64,000 bases of DNA from Nitratifractor salsuginis DSM 16511 (GTDB lineage: Bacteria > Campylobacterota > Campylobacteria > Campylobacterales > Sulfurovaceae), in assembly GCF_000186245.1 (NCBI RefSeq), contig NC_014935.1:1488001-1552000 (forward strand), read 5' to 3'. This document shows positions 9,019-17,073 of this stretch, piece by piece (the stretch's first letter is position 1; every line of letters starts with the position of its first letter). Made by a program: the position numbers and the translations under genes. The notes below the pieces were generated by a model. The model saw only the letters and a program-made list of their open reading frames with translations. It was not told the DNA's origin and did not search any database.

Positions 9019-10206
9019 ATGTCCGCATCATCACGTTTTTCCCGTAGGATTGAATCGCTTTCCCCGTCAATGACCATTGCCGTCTCCACCCTGGCCCGCG
9101 AACTCAAGGCCCAGGGCAAAGACATCCTCAGTTTCTCCGCCGGAGAACCCGATTTCGACACCCCCGAACGCATCAAGGAGGCGGCGATCGACGCCATCCG
9201 CCAGGGCCATACCAAATACACTTCCGTGGCCGGGATCCCCGAGCTCCTGGATGCCATCAGTGAAAAATTCCGCCGTGAGAACAGGCTTGAGTATGCCAGA
9301 GAGCACCTCCTGGTCAGCAACGGGGCCAAGCAGTCCCTCTTCAATCTGACTCAAGCCCTGATCGACGAAGGAGACGAGGTGATCATCCCCGCCCCCTACT
9401 GGGTCACCTATCCCGAACTGGTCAGCTATGCCGGCGGCAAACCCGTCATCATCGACACCGACGACCGCAGCGGCTTCAAAATCACCCCGGATCAACTCGA
9501 AGCGGCCATAACCCCCCGCACCAAGATGCTGATCCTCACCTCCCCCTCCAATCCCACCGGCTCCGTTTATGACGGGAAAGAGCTCGAAGCACTGGGAAAA
9601 GTCCTCGAGGGAACCCCTGTTACCGTCGTCAGCGACGAAATGTACGAGAAACTGGTCTTCGACGGGACGGAGTTCGTCGCCACAGCCTCCATCAGCGAAG
9701 ACCTCTACCGACGGACCGTCACCGTCAACGGCCTGAGCAAATCGGTCGCGATGACCGGCTGGCGGATGGGCTATCTGGCCACGCCCGATACCGAGCTGGT
9801 CAAAAAGATGATTTCGCTGCAATCGCAAAGCACCTCCAACATCAACACCATCACCCAATACGCCTCCATCCCTCCTCTGCTGGGAGAGGTGGATGACGAG
9901 ATCGAAACAATGCGCCAGGCATTCGAAGCGCGTATGCACGAAGCGGTGGAACTCTTCAACGCCATCGACGGCATCAGCGTTCTGCGCCCCAAGGGGGCCT
10001 TCTACCTCTTCGTGAATATCAAAGATCTGGGCATCGACTCGATGACCTTCAGCCAGGAGCTTCTGAAAAAGTACGGTGTGGCGGTCGTTCCCGGTATCGG
10101 TTTCGGCAGCGAAGGTTATTTCCGCTTCTCCTATGCCGCCGATATCGTAACCATTCGCGAAGGGGTAAGACGGATCGAGAAATTCGTCAAAGAGTTGAGA
10201 AGCTGA
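9019..10206 (+). CDS. aspC: Aspartate aminotransferase (class I, PLP-dependent)
   Basis: 395 residues, the usual length of prokaryotic subgroup I-gamma aspartate aminotransferases. Visible signature residues: the glycine-rich G-A-K-Q-S-L, P-Y-W-V (substrate/PLP stacking), S-P-S-N-P-T-G (Asn of the PLP ring contact), D-E-M-Y, the Schiff-base Lys241 in S-K-S-V-A-M-T-G-W-R, and F-R-F-S-Y-A near the C-terminus carrying the carboxylate-binding Arg. It moves the amino group between aspartate and 2-oxoglutarate in the cytosol. Monocistronic, with its own promoter; the next gene is convergent. Confidence 0.93.
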   Translation: MSASSRFSRRIESLSPSMTIAVSTLARELKAQGKDILSFSAGEPDFDTPERIKEAAIDAIRQGHTKYTSVAGIPELLDAISEKFRRENRLEYAREHLLVSNGAKQSLFNLTQALIDEGDEVIIPAPYWVTYPELVSYAGGKPVIIDTDDRSGFKITPDQLEAAITPRTKMLILTSPSNPTGSVYDGKELEALGKVLEGTPVTVVSDEMYEKLVFDGTEFVATASISEDLYRRTVTVNGLSKSVAMTGWRMGYLATPDTELVKKMISLQSQSTSNINTITQYASIPPLLGEVDDEIETMRQAFEARMHEAVELFNAIDGISVLRPKGAFYLFVNIKDLGIDSMTFSQELLKKYGVAVVPGIGFGSEGYFRFSYAADIVTIREGVRRIEKFVKELRS

Positions 10207-10228
10207 GTCTTTTTAAACCGGTTCCTTT

Positions 10229-10696
10229 TCAGGAAAACCAGCTCCGCACCGCCGCGGAGAAGTAATAACTCCCCAAGCCCACGACCAATCCCCAGACGAT
10301 CGAAGCGAAGAAATTCAAAACAACGAACTTTTTGAAATCGTATCGACTCAGCCCCATAACGATGGGCACCAGGGTTTTGACCCCGTAGATGTATTTTTGC
10401 AGGAAAACGGCCATCCAGCCGTATTTGCGCATCAAAAGATTGGTATAGGCGATCTTCCGCCGGTGCTTTCTCAGATATTTGAGCACCTCTTTTTTGTTGG
10501 TCTGAGCGAGATAGAAGAGAAAGGTATCCCCGAGGAAGTTGGCGACGGTCGCCACGGCGATCGAAAGGGTGATATCCATCTTTCCCAGAGCTGAGAGGAT
10601 TCCCGCCCCGGCCAGAGCCACCATCCCTCCGCCGAAAGAGTAAAACGCAAGAATGATATAGCCGTAAATGGCTAAATTATGAAGAATATCTTCCAA
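10229..10696 (-). CDS. DedA/SNARE-associated-like inner membrane protein (short)
   Basis: 155 residues, hydrophobic, with about four membrane segments. The segment around F-L-G-D-T-F-L-F-Y-L-A and the later K-Y-G-W-M-A-V-F-L-Q-K-Y-I-Y-G-V-K-T-L-V-P matches the two halves of the DedA family core (G-D-x-x-x-Y and F-x-R-x-x-P-G-x-R), though the second Arg-rich motif is altered (Q-K-Y-I-Y-G-V-K). DedA proteins work in lipid carrier recycling and membrane homeostasis. The start used is TTG without a clear ribosome-binding site, so the N-terminus is uncertain. 15 bp behind a beta-barrel gene on the same strand. Confidence 0.7.
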   Translation of the reverse strand: MEDILHNLAIYGYIILAFYSFGGGMVALAGAGILSALGKMDITLSIAVATVANFLGDTFLFYLAQTNKKEVLKYLRKHRRKIAYTNLLMRKYGWMAVFLQKYIYGVKTLVPIVMGLSRYDFKKFVVLNFFASIVWGLVVGLGSYYFSAAVRSWFS

Positions 10697-10711
10697 AACG
10701 ACGGCCGGGGT

Positions 10712-11230
10712 CTATTGACCGAAGCTGTATTTGATACCGATGGAGGTCACGAGGCTGCTCTCGTCGCCGCTGTAAAGGTATTTCCCTTCGCCAAAGAGTG
10801 CGAAATCCCCGCGTAACTGGTACTCGACCCCTCCGCCGATCGCGGCGAACAGGCCGTCATCCGTTCCGTGAAGGTTGTGGGTGAAGAATTGCGCTCCCAC
10901 ACCCAGCAGAGCGTAGGGGGTCATTTCACTGGCGTTGTCGGCATACCAGAGGGCATTGACCCCCCAGCGATAGACGGCACTGTCTCCACCGCCTACATAA
11001 TCCTGGTTGAATTGATAATCAAAGGAGGCCTGGATTGCACCCACTTCCCAGAAATTGATTGTGGAAAAATTATAGTTGTAGCGAAGTCCCCAGCCCCAGC
11101 CATCCTTCAGATACATATCGTCATCGTTGAAGGAGTAGTTGCCGACGGCCTCCACCGAATGGGTATAGAGATCGTGATCCGCCGCCTGCAGGCTCCAGAC
11201 GGCACAAAGTGCGAGCAGGATCTTTTTCAT
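10712..11230 (-). CDS. Outer-membrane beta-barrel protein
   Basis: 172 residues: a signal peptide (cleavage after A-A near residue 17), then alternating aromatic/hydrophobic strands typical of an eight-stranded barrel (OmpA/Opa-like), ending in S-I-G-I-K-Y-S-F-G-Q, with a near-C-terminal Phe as BAM recognition signal. Function unknown. Its own promoter must lie in 11231-11305, between it and the lepB stop on the same strand. Confidence 0.75.
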   Translation of the reverse strand: MKKILLALCAVWSLQAADHDLYTHSVEAVGNYSFNDDDMYLKDGWGWGLRYNYNFSTINFWEVGAIQASFDYQFNQDYVGGGDSAVYRWGVNALWYADNASEMTPYALLGVGAQFFTHNLHGTDDGLFAAIGGGVEYQLRGDFALFGEGKYLYSGDESSLVTSIGIKYSFGQ

Positions 11231-11305
11231 TTTTTATCCTTCTATTACGGTTTACAACCGTTGAATCGTCAGAAGCGAGTATAACAGAAAAAGCATTAAT
11301 AGTAA

Positions 11306-12010
11306 TTAATATTTTTGGCGGATCACATTGGGGTGTTTCGGGTCGAAATGGCGGATGGAAGCCATCTCTTCGAGGCTCCGAGGGCGTTGCCAAATCCAAA
11401 AGACCCGGTAATAGATATAGTCATAGGGCACCGGCCCGAAGAAGCGGCTGTCGGTAGAATTGTCTCGGTAATCCCCCATAAAGAAATAGCGGTGGGGCGG
11501 AATAATCGTCGGCGGATAGTCAATCAACTCCTTTGGCCCCACCACCGTGGGGTCGTGACGGACATTGAAAAAGTGCTGATAGGGGTTAAGCAGCCACAGC
11601 GATCCTTCACTGCGGACCAAAGGCAGACGGTAGCGGGCAGCGAAAGCCCGGGTTTTGGCAGGATCGGCTCCGATTTGCAGATAGAAATTCTTGTTTTTCT
11701 CCATCACTCTATCTCCCGGCAGAGCAACACAGCGCTTGAGGTAGAGCCGACGGTCGAGGGGATGCCGGAAGGCCAGCAGATCCCCCCGGTGAATCCCCTC
11801 CTCCCGATCCCAGAGGTGCTGATCGATATAAAAACCCCAGGAGGGGATATGAAAACCCGCCGTCAGATTCTCCACCCAGACCAGATCCCCATCCATCAGC
11901 GTATCGTTCATACTGATATCGCTGACCCGGTAGAGGCGGACAAAAGAACCCAAGAAGAGAAAAAGGATCATCAAGACCATAACGAGTTTGAGACTTCGAC
12001 GCCAATACAT
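11306..12010 (-). CDS. lepB: Signal peptidase I
   Basis: 234 residues. An N-terminal membrane anchor (about 8-24), catalytic Ser33 in S-D-I-S-M-N-D-T-L and catalytic Lys92 in L-K-R-C-V-A-L-P-G-D, then the box-D/E region F-M-G-D-Y-R-D-N-S-T-D-S-R-F-F-G. It removes signal peptides from exported proteins at the periplasmic face of the inner membrane. The box with Ser33 has Asn-Asp where most LepB proteins have Glu/Lys-Pro, a minor oddity. The frame ends at TAA near 11306; GGAAATG precedes the start. Confidence 0.9.
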   Translation of the reverse strand: MYWRRSLKLVMVLMILFLFLGSFVRLYRVSDISMNDTLMDGDLVWVENLTAGFHIPSWGFYIDQHLWDREEGIHRGDLLAFRHPLDRRLYLKRCVALPGDRVMEKNKNFYLQIGADPAKTRAFAARYRLPLVRSEGSLWLLNPYQHFFNVRHDPTVVGPKELIDYPPTIIPPHRYFFMGDYRDNSTDSRFFGPVPYDYIYYRVFWIWQRPRSLEEMASIRHFDPKHPNVIRQKY

Positions 12011-12074
12011 TCCATTTCCTTAGAACTCATTTTTCTTACTCCAGCATTCAGTAATCCAACAATTTGTGATGGAA

Positions 12075-12158
12075 CTTTCACTCGATGGCGACAAAGGAGC
12101 ACCCAACCCCGCAGGGGCACCGTAGGTGTCTGCGACTGCCAGAGCTATCGAGTGAAAG
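12075..12158 (+). repeat. 84-nt structured element, copy 1
   Basis: A 12-nt arm CTTTCACTCGAT at the 5' end is perfectly complementary to ATCGAGTGAAAG at the 3' end, closing a multibranch structure with inner hairpins CCCC-GCA-GGGG and CACC-GTA-GGTG. A second copy of exactly the same length is at 43361-43444 (78 of 84 bases identical by eye). Substitutions between copies are confined to loops or are C-to-T changes that keep plus-strand RNA pairing. It sits between lepB (divergent) and the carboxynorspermidine synthase promoter. Family not recognised. Confidence 0.8.
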
Positions 12159-12211
12159 CGCCGCTTGGAATGAGAATAATGCTTGCCGGTTTAATACGAA
12201 TAAAGCTCTGA

Positions 12212-12217
12212 TATAAT
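12212..12217 (+). promoter_or_regulatory. -10 box for carboxynorspermidine synthase
   Basis: TATAAT 28 bases before the ATG and downstream of the 84-nt element, so transcripts from here do not carry that element. AAAAGGGG provides the ribosome-binding site. Confidence 0.55.
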
Positions 12218-12245
12218 CACATAATTTTCATCAAAAGGGGAAACG

Positions 12246-13463
12246 ATGTCTCACAAAACTCTCATCATCGGCGCCGGGGGCGTCGGAAACGTCGTCGCGT
12301 TCAAGTGTGCCATGAATGCCGATACCTTCGGTGAAATCACCCTCGCCAGCCGGACCAAATCCAAGTGTGACGCCATCGCCGAAAACGTCAAAGCCAGGAC
12401 CGGCGTCACCATCAAAACCGACCAGGTCAATGCCGACCATAAAGAGGAGGTGATCGACCTCATCCGCAAAACCGATGCCGAGATCGTCATCAATGTCGCC
12501 CTGCCCTACCAGGACCTCACCATTATGGACGCCTGCGTCGCCACCGGCACCGACTACCTCGACACCGCCAATTATGAACACCCCGATACCGCCAAATTCG
12601 AATACAAGGAGCAGTGGGCCCGGGATGACGCCTTCCGCAAAGCAGGGATCATGGGGCTTCTGGGCAGCGGTTTCGACCCCGGAGTCACCAACGTTTTCGT
12701 CGCCTACGCCCTCAAACACTACTTCGACCAGATCAAAACTATCGACATCCTCGACTGCAACGCCGGAGACCACGGCTACCCCTTCGCCACCAACTTCAAC
12801 CCCGAGATCAACATCCGCGAAGTCAACTCCAAGGGCCGCTACTGGGAAAAGGGCGAGTGGAAAGAGACCGAACCGATGGAGATCAAAATGGTCTGGGATT
12901 ACCCCGAAGTCGGCCCCAAAGACAGCTACCTCCTCTACCACGAAGAGGAGGAGTCCCTGGTCAAAAACATCCCCGGCCTGGAGCGGATCCGCTTCTGGAT
13001 GACCTTCGGTGAAAGCTACCTGACCCACCTGAAGGTGCTGGACAATGTGGGCCTCACCCGCATCGACCCCATCGAGGTGGACGGTTGCGAAGTGATCCCC
13101 CTGCATGTGCTCAAAGCCCTGCTCCCCGATCCCGCCAGCCTCGGGCCCCGCACCAAAGGCAAGACCAATATCGGCGTCGTCGTCCACGGCATCAAGGACA
13201 GCAAAGAGAAGACCATCTACATTTACCAGGTCAAAGACCACCAGGATTGCTACGCAGAAGTGCTCAGCCAGGGGGTCAGCTACACCACGGGCGTGCCGGC
13301 GATGATCGGAGCGAAACTGATGCTTCAGAAGGTCTGGTATGAAGAGGGGGTCCACAATATGGAAGAGTTCGATCCCGACCCCTTTATGGAGGAACTCAAC
13401 AGGCAGGGGCTTCCCTGGAACGTGATAGATCTGGAGAGTCCCGAAGCTTTGAAAATCGACTGA
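12246..13463 (+). CDS. Carboxynorspermidine synthase (saccharopine dehydrogenase family)
   Basis: 405 residues. The N-terminal Rossmann motif (L-I-I-G-A-G-G-V-G-N-V-V, residues 5-16) and the saccharopine-dehydrogenase fold (D-Y-L-D-T-A, L-G-S-G-F-D-P-G-V) match the LYS1-like enzyme that reductively condenses aspartate semialdehyde with putrescine or diaminopropane to carboxy(nor)spermidine using NADPH. This is the alternative spermidine route of Campylobacterota and vibrios. The decarboxylase partner is not adjacent; the LysA-like gene at 47006 belongs to a different cluster and does not look like it. Saccharopine dehydrogenase proper is the alternative, less likely in this lineage. Confidence 0.85.
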   Translation: MSHKTLIIGAGGVGNVVAFKCAMNADTFGEITLASRTKSKCDAIAENVKARTGVTIKTDQVNADHKEEVIDLIRKTDAEIVINVALPYQDLTIMDACVATGTDYLDTANYEHPDTAKFEYKEQWARDDAFRKAGIMGLLGSGFDPGVTNVFVAYALKHYFDQIKTIDILDCNAGDHGYPFATNFNPEINIREVNSKGRYWEKGEWKETEPMEIKMVWDYPEVGPKDSYLLYHEEEESLVKNIPGLERIRFWMTFGESYLTHLKVLDNVGLTRIDPIEVDGCEVIPLHVLKALLPDPASLGPRTKGKTNIGVVVHGIKDSKEKTIYIYQVKDHQDCYAEVLSQGVSYTTGVPAMIGAKLMLQKVWYEEGVHNMEEFDPDPFMEELNRQGLPWNVIDLESPEALKID

Positions 13464-13476
13464 AGAGGGATTAGGT

Positions 13477-13482
13477 TATAAT
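13477..13482 (+). promoter_or_regulatory. -10 box for beta-barrel gene
   Basis: TATAAT 35 bases before the ATG of the following outer-membrane protein gene, with AAAGGGAA as ribosome-binding site. Confidence 0.5.
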
Positions 13483-13516
13483 CAAATGAGTCAAAGACCT
13501 CCTTGAAAGGGAATCA

Positions 13517-14434
13517 ATGAAAAAGCTCGGGAAAATCGGCCTCTTCCTTGCCCTGGCATCCGCCACATCTTTGAGTGCAGGATCTACCGCCGATCACTAC
13601 CGCCACCTGGTCGGGTCCGGCATCTTTACGTCCAATAACCTCTATCTCCAGACCGGCTGGTATGACCTGGGCAGCGACGGCACGGGGGACAAGCCCGACC
13701 TGAGCAATGCCAATTTCGTCGGCAGTTACTATTTCGGCCAACTGGGCGATACCTGGCGCCCCTTTGTCACCGGAGGATTCGGTTTCACGGACATCGAGCA
13801 GGATCACGTCAATCTGGGCAGCGGGGATCTGGGTGATGTCGAACTCGACTCCACCTACCTCAAACTGGGCGGCGGCATCAACTACAACCCCACAGCCAAC
13901 TTAAGCCTGGCACTGGGTGCGACCGGCCTCTGGATGCATAGCGACGGAGACTACAACGGCAACAATGCCGACTTGAGAGCCTATTTCGGCAAAGACAGCG
14001 ACACATCGCTCTACGATCTCTACGGCAGCGCCAACTACCATATGGAGATCAACGGTTTCAAACCCTATGCCGAACTCACCCTTCACTATCTGAATATCGA
14101 CTATGACTTCGACCTCTCTTCCACCAGCGGCTGGAACGGCGATCTGGCCGTCGGAACCTATACCCCCACCCTCACCACCTGGATGGATCTGCCGGTGCGG
14201 GCCCGTTTTTATGTCTCGGCAAGCTTTCTCGACAACGATCTTTCCGACGTCACCGGATTTGACCACGCCTACCATGCCGGCGCCGGCTTGCTCTGGAAGG
14301 TGGGACCGATGATCCACCTCTTCGACGACGCCTTCAAAGATACGGAACTCTCCTTCAATCTTCAGGGAACGACCGGTGATAATGACCTAAAGGGTTGGAA
14401 AGCAAGTGTCGGCTTTATGATCGCCAAGTTTTAA
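13517..14434 (+). CDS. Outer-membrane beta-barrel protein (YfaZ-like)
   Basis: 305 residues: a signal peptide (cleavage after S-L-S-A near residue 21), then alternating beta-strands with many Gly, Asp, Asn and aromatic residues (for example L-Y-L-Q-T-G-W-Y-D-L-G-S-D, F-V-G-S-Y-Y-F-G-Q) and a C-terminal Phe (I-A-K-F), the BAM signal. Probably a 12- to 14-stranded porin-like barrel. Substrate unknown. Confidence 0.75.
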   Translation: MKKLGKIGLFLALASATSLSAGSTADHYRHLVGSGIFTSNNLYLQTGWYDLGSDGTGDKPDLSNANFVGSYYFGQLGDTWRPFVTGGFGFTDIEQDHVNLGSGDLGDVELDSTYLKLGGGINYNPTANLSLALGATGLWMHSDGDYNGNNADLRAYFGKDSDTSLYDLYGSANYHMEINGFKPYAELTLHYLNIDYDFDLSSTSGWNGDLAVGTYTPTLTTWMDLPVRARFYVSASFLDNDLSDVTGFDHAYHAGAGLLWKVGPMIHLFDDAFKDTELSFNLQGTTGDNDLKGWKASVGFMIAKF

Positions 14435-14456
14435 TCCTCAAAAGCTACAGCGAGAG

Positions 14457-15389
14457 ATGATGAACGATCTTCCCGATTTCTCCGCTGCACCGCTTCATCA
14501 GATTCTCGATTATTTCGACAACGATTCCAAAAACGAAACTCCGATAAACTTTCTCATCGCCGATCCGGATCTCTGCCGGGGATACTACGCTGGAGAGAGA
14601 ATCGACCGTAACGGGCAAAAGCTTATTTGCCGCTCCTGGAAAGCCTGGGTCGACCTCGCTTCCCATTTGGGATACAGACTCCTCACCCCCGAACGCTACG
14701 ACAAAACCCGCTTACGCTTGACCTTCGAATCCGTCACCAGGGAGCGGAGTTTTCACACCGACAACGAGAGTGACAAATACTCATCCCGTTCTCCCTTCGC
14801 CCGCATTCACAAAAACGAAGAGTCCGCCTACTATCTCCCCTACTTCCAGGCCTTGAAGCGTCTGGAAATTTTTCACCGCCCCCGGATCCTCGCCCTGGGC
14901 GTCAACCGGGGAGACGAACTCGAACCGATCCTCCGGTTCAATCCCGAAGCGAAAGTCACAGGCATCGATCTCGATGCCGACGCACTCGCGCTGGCCCAAA
15001 AGCGTTTCGGCCCGGCCCTCACTACCCACTGTCTGGACCTCAATCGCCTCGAAGAGCTCGATCTGGGGCGCTATGAGCTCATCCTCTCCATCGGCACCCT
15101 CCAGAGCCCCGGCATCGACATGAAACCGTTGATGATGGAGCTGGTGCAAAAGCATCTGACTCAAAAGGGAGCCCTGCTTCTTGGCTGGCCCAATGCCCGC
15201 TGGATCGACGGGGAGTTGCTCTACGGCGCCCGGCCCAAAAACTACCCCTTCAGCGAACTCTCCCTGGTCATCAAGGATCTCTTCTGGATCAAAAAGTATC
15301 TCCAGCAGCACAAATACCGCGTCGTGATCACCGGTCGGGAGTATCTCTTCCTGGAAGCGACAAAAATCGGTTTGAGTAGAAAAGCTTAA
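14457..15389 (+). CDS. SAM-dependent class I methyltransferase
   Basis: 310 residues. A Rossmann methyltransferase core starts near residue 142 with I-L-A-L-G-V-N-R-G-D-E-L (motif I variant), followed by V-T-G-I-D-L-D-A-D-A-L (acidic residue binding the SAM ribose) and a post-motif S-I-G-T-L-Q-S. The N-terminal 130 residues are not recognised. The substrate is unknown. It starts 22 bp after the beta-barrel gene and probably shares its transcript. Confidence 0.8.
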   Translation: MMNDLPDFSAAPLHQILDYFDNDSKNETPINFLIADPDLCRGYYAGERIDRNGQKLICRSWKAWVDLASHLGYRLLTPERYDKTRLRLTFESVTRERSFHTDNESDKYSSRSPFARIHKNEESAYYLPYFQALKRLEIFHRPRILALGVNRGDELEPILRFNPEAKVTGIDLDADALALAQKRFGPALTTHCLDLNRLEELDLGRYELILSIGTLQSPGIDMKPLMMELVQKHLTQKGALLLGWPNARWIDGELLYGARPKNYPFSELSLVIKDLFWIKKYLQQHKYRVVITGREYLFLEATKIGLSRKA

Positions 15390-15460
15390 CGGTTCCCAAC
15401 TCAATCTTTTGCTAAACTTCCAGAGAAGTTTTCTAATCATAATCTTAAGAAGGAGTTATC

Positions 15461-15667
15461 ATGGCTATCAATGCAAAAAAGATGCGAAAGTTTTGCCGTC
15501 CTTTCCGAATCGTTCTGGGATTGGCACTCATCGGTGCAGGATACTACACGGGAATCAAATGGTTCTATCTGGGGGTCATCCCCCTCATCGCGGGAATCAT
15601 AGGGATCTGCCCCGCCTGTGTCATCACGGGCCAGTGCACCATCCTCGGCAAGGATAAAGAGCAGTGA
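15461..15667 (+). CDS. DUF2892-family small membrane protein
   Basis: 68 residues, AAGGAG 7 bases before ATG. Two hydrophobic segments (about 17-32 and 35-49) around a G-I-K-W-F-Y-L-G-V-I-P-L turn and ending with C-P-A-C-V-I. This is the YgaP C-terminal transmembrane (DUF2892) pattern, found alone or fused to rhodanese. Role unknown, often linked to sulfur metabolism. Its stop overlaps the start of the haem-binding gene (GTGA), so the two are translationally coupled. Confidence 0.78.
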   Translation: MAINAKKMRKFCRPFRIVLGLALIGAGYYTGIKWFYLGVIPLIAGIIGICPACVITGQCTILGKDKEQ

Positions 15668-16110
15668 AGACCCTCAAGGTCTTTCTGGGGTGGCTCATCG
15701 CCGGATTGCTGCTGATCCAGTTCATCCAGATCAAGGTTCCCGAACCGCCCAAAGCCAAACCCGGCGACGAAATCAAAGCCCCCAAAGAGATCATGGCTCT
15801 GTTGAAACGCTCCTGCTACGACTGCCACTCCAATCACACCGATTGGCCCTGGTACAGCCATATCTCCCCCGTCTCCCTGGAGGTCAAATCCCATGTCAAA
15901 GAGGGAAGAGCCTGGCTCAACTTCTCCATCTGGAACCAATATTCCGAGGAGAAAAAGCAGAAACTCTATAAAGACATCGCCAAGTCCATCGACTGGCAAA
16001 TGCCTCCGGAAGATTATCTGTGGATGCACGATGAAGCCAAACTCACTCCCCAGGAGCGGCAAATGATCAAAAAGTGGGCCCTCTCCCACGTCAAAGAGGA
16101 CGAGGAGTAG
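15664..16110 (+). CDS. Membrane-anchored haem-binding (Haem_bd) protein
   Basis: 148 residues beginning at a GTG that overlaps the previous stop. An N-terminal membrane anchor (about 5-22) then a Pro/Lys linker and a CxxCH haem site (C51, C54, H55: C-Y-D-C-H-S-N), W-P-W-Y, and a later W-Q-M-P-P-E-D-Y whose Met may be the distal ligand. This is the Haem_bd family of periplasmic cytochromes. It may be an electron carrier or peroxidase-type accessory; specific role unknown. Confidence 0.82.
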   Translation: MKTLKVFLGWLIAGLLLIQFIQIKVPEPPKAKPGDEIKAPKEIMALLKRSCYDCHSNHTDWPWYSHISPVSLEVKSHVKEGRAWLNFSIWNQYSEEKKQKLYKDIAKSIDWQMPPEDYLWMHDEAKLTPQERQMIKKWALSHVKEDEE

Positions 16111-16116
16111 GGGGTA

Positions 16117-16183
16117 CAACCGAGCAACCGAGTAACCGAGTAATGAGTAACCGAGTTACTAGTAACTAGTAACTAGTAACTAG
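16117..16183 (+). repeat. 8/7-bp tandem array of stop-codon-containing units
   Basis: Units in order: CAACCGAG twice, TAACCGAG, TAATGAG, TAACCGAG, TTACTAG, then TAACTAG three times. It begins 6 bases after the stop of the haem-binding gene. In the gene's sense the units from TAACCGAG onward contain TAA, TAG or TGA. Confidence 0.85.
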
Positions 16184-16200
16184 TAATTTTTATCCGCTGC

Positions 16201-16393
<193 letters not shown>

Positions 16394-16437
16394 TAATAAA
16401 TCTGACAAAAATTATCCCATTTAACGGAAATTTATGT

Positions 16438-16443
16438 TATACT
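16438..16443 (+). promoter_or_regulatory. -10 box for superoxide reductase
   Basis: TATACT 32 bases before the ATG; AAAAGGAG lies 6 bases before the start. The heptamer array lies just upstream. Confidence 0.5.
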
Positions 16444-16474
16444 TCTTGACATAAATCAAGAAAAAGGAGCTAAT

Positions 16475-16861
16475 ATGCCCAAGATCAACCGTTATGTCGA
16501 CATCTCCACTATCGACAGAGAAGCCAAAAAAGACTACATCGATCGCCACTCTCCCTTCGTTCACTGCGAAAGCACCGCCAAAAAAGGTGAGCCGTTTAAA
16601 GTCAAAGTAAAGATGGGAAACGAGTATTGCCATCCCGATGATTTCGACCACTACATCGCCTATGTTCAGCTCTGGGACGGAGAAACCCTCCTGGCTCAGA
16701 CCAACTGGCAGCCCGGCGCCATGGGCAACCAGTGCGCCCATGCCGAAGTCGATTTCTACATCGTCCCCCAGAAGAGCAAGCTTAAGCTCACCGCAATGAG
16801 CTACTGCACCAAGCATGGCCTCTGGGAAAGCGATCCCGTAGAAGTCACCGTCGAAGACTAA
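16475..16861 (+). CDS. Superoxide reductase (neelaredoxin / class II desulfoferrodoxin)
   Basis: 128 residues, lacking the N-terminal desulforedoxin iron site of class I. The candidate Fe(His4Cys) ligands are visible: His in R-H-S-P-F-V-H, His residues in C-H-P-D-D-F-D-H-Y, and the C-terminal C-x-x-H-G (S-Y-C-T-K-H-G-L-W). The usual E-K-H-x-P entrance loop reads D-R-H-S-P, so the Glu/Lys gate is changed. It reduces superoxide to peroxide in the cytosol. Monocistronic with its own promoter and a terminator-like hairpin after the stop. Confidence 0.88.
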   Translation: MPKINRYVDISTIDREAKKDYIDRHSPFVHCESTAKKGEPFKVKVKMGNEYCHPDDFDHYIAYVQLWDGETLLAQTNWQPGAMGNQCAHAEVDFYIVPQKSKLKLTAMSYCTKHGLWESDPVEVTVED

Positions 16862-16865
16862 AGCA

Positions 16866-16881
16866 CGGGGCTTTCGCCCCG
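16866..16881 (+). terminator. Terminator-like hairpin after superoxide reductase
   Basis: Stem CGGGGC / GCCCCG around TTTC, 4 bases after the TAA. The following sequence (CTAGTCATTGTTATT) is only moderately T-rich. Confidence 0.5.
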
Positions 16882-16965
16882 CTAGTCATTGTTATTAAAC
16901 GTTGTAGATTAACCGTTCACCAATTAATTCATATATCCGTCAATCCACTCAATCCAAAATCTCCC

Positions 16966-17038
16966 ATTCTCAATTCTCCATTTTCAATTCTCAATTAATC
17001 TTCCATCTACCCACTATCTCTCTACCCACTACCCACTC
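16966..17038. repeat. Degenerate 7-bp-period array
   Basis: In register: ATTCTCA, ATTCTCC, ATTTTCA, ATTCTCA, ATTAATC, TTCCATC, TACCCAC, then TATCTCTC (8), TACCCAC twice. It occupies the gap between superoxide reductase and the glycosylase promoter. Units differ but the 7-bp step is kept. Confidence 0.75.
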
Positions 17039-17060
17039 ATTCCCCATTAATCTTCTATGC

Positions 17061-17066
17061 TACAAT
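17061..17066 (+). promoter_or_regulatory. Extended -10 box, possibly giving a leaderless mRNA
   Basis: TGCTACAAT is a full extended -10 (TG-N-TACAAT). Its expected start point, about 7 bases downstream, is at or next to the ATG at 17074, and no ribosome-binding site precedes that ATG. Confidence 0.5.
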
Positions 17067-17073
17067 CACTCCC

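Noticed and set aside
12075-12158. Integron attC site
   Set aside because: The long terminal palindrome fits superficially, but the required core GTTRRRY/RYYYAAC sites and an integrase are absent.
12075-12158. Riboswitch of a named class (cobalamin, SAM, TPP, glycine, fluoride)
   Set aside because: I compared conserved blocks from memory and found none that match; left unnamed.
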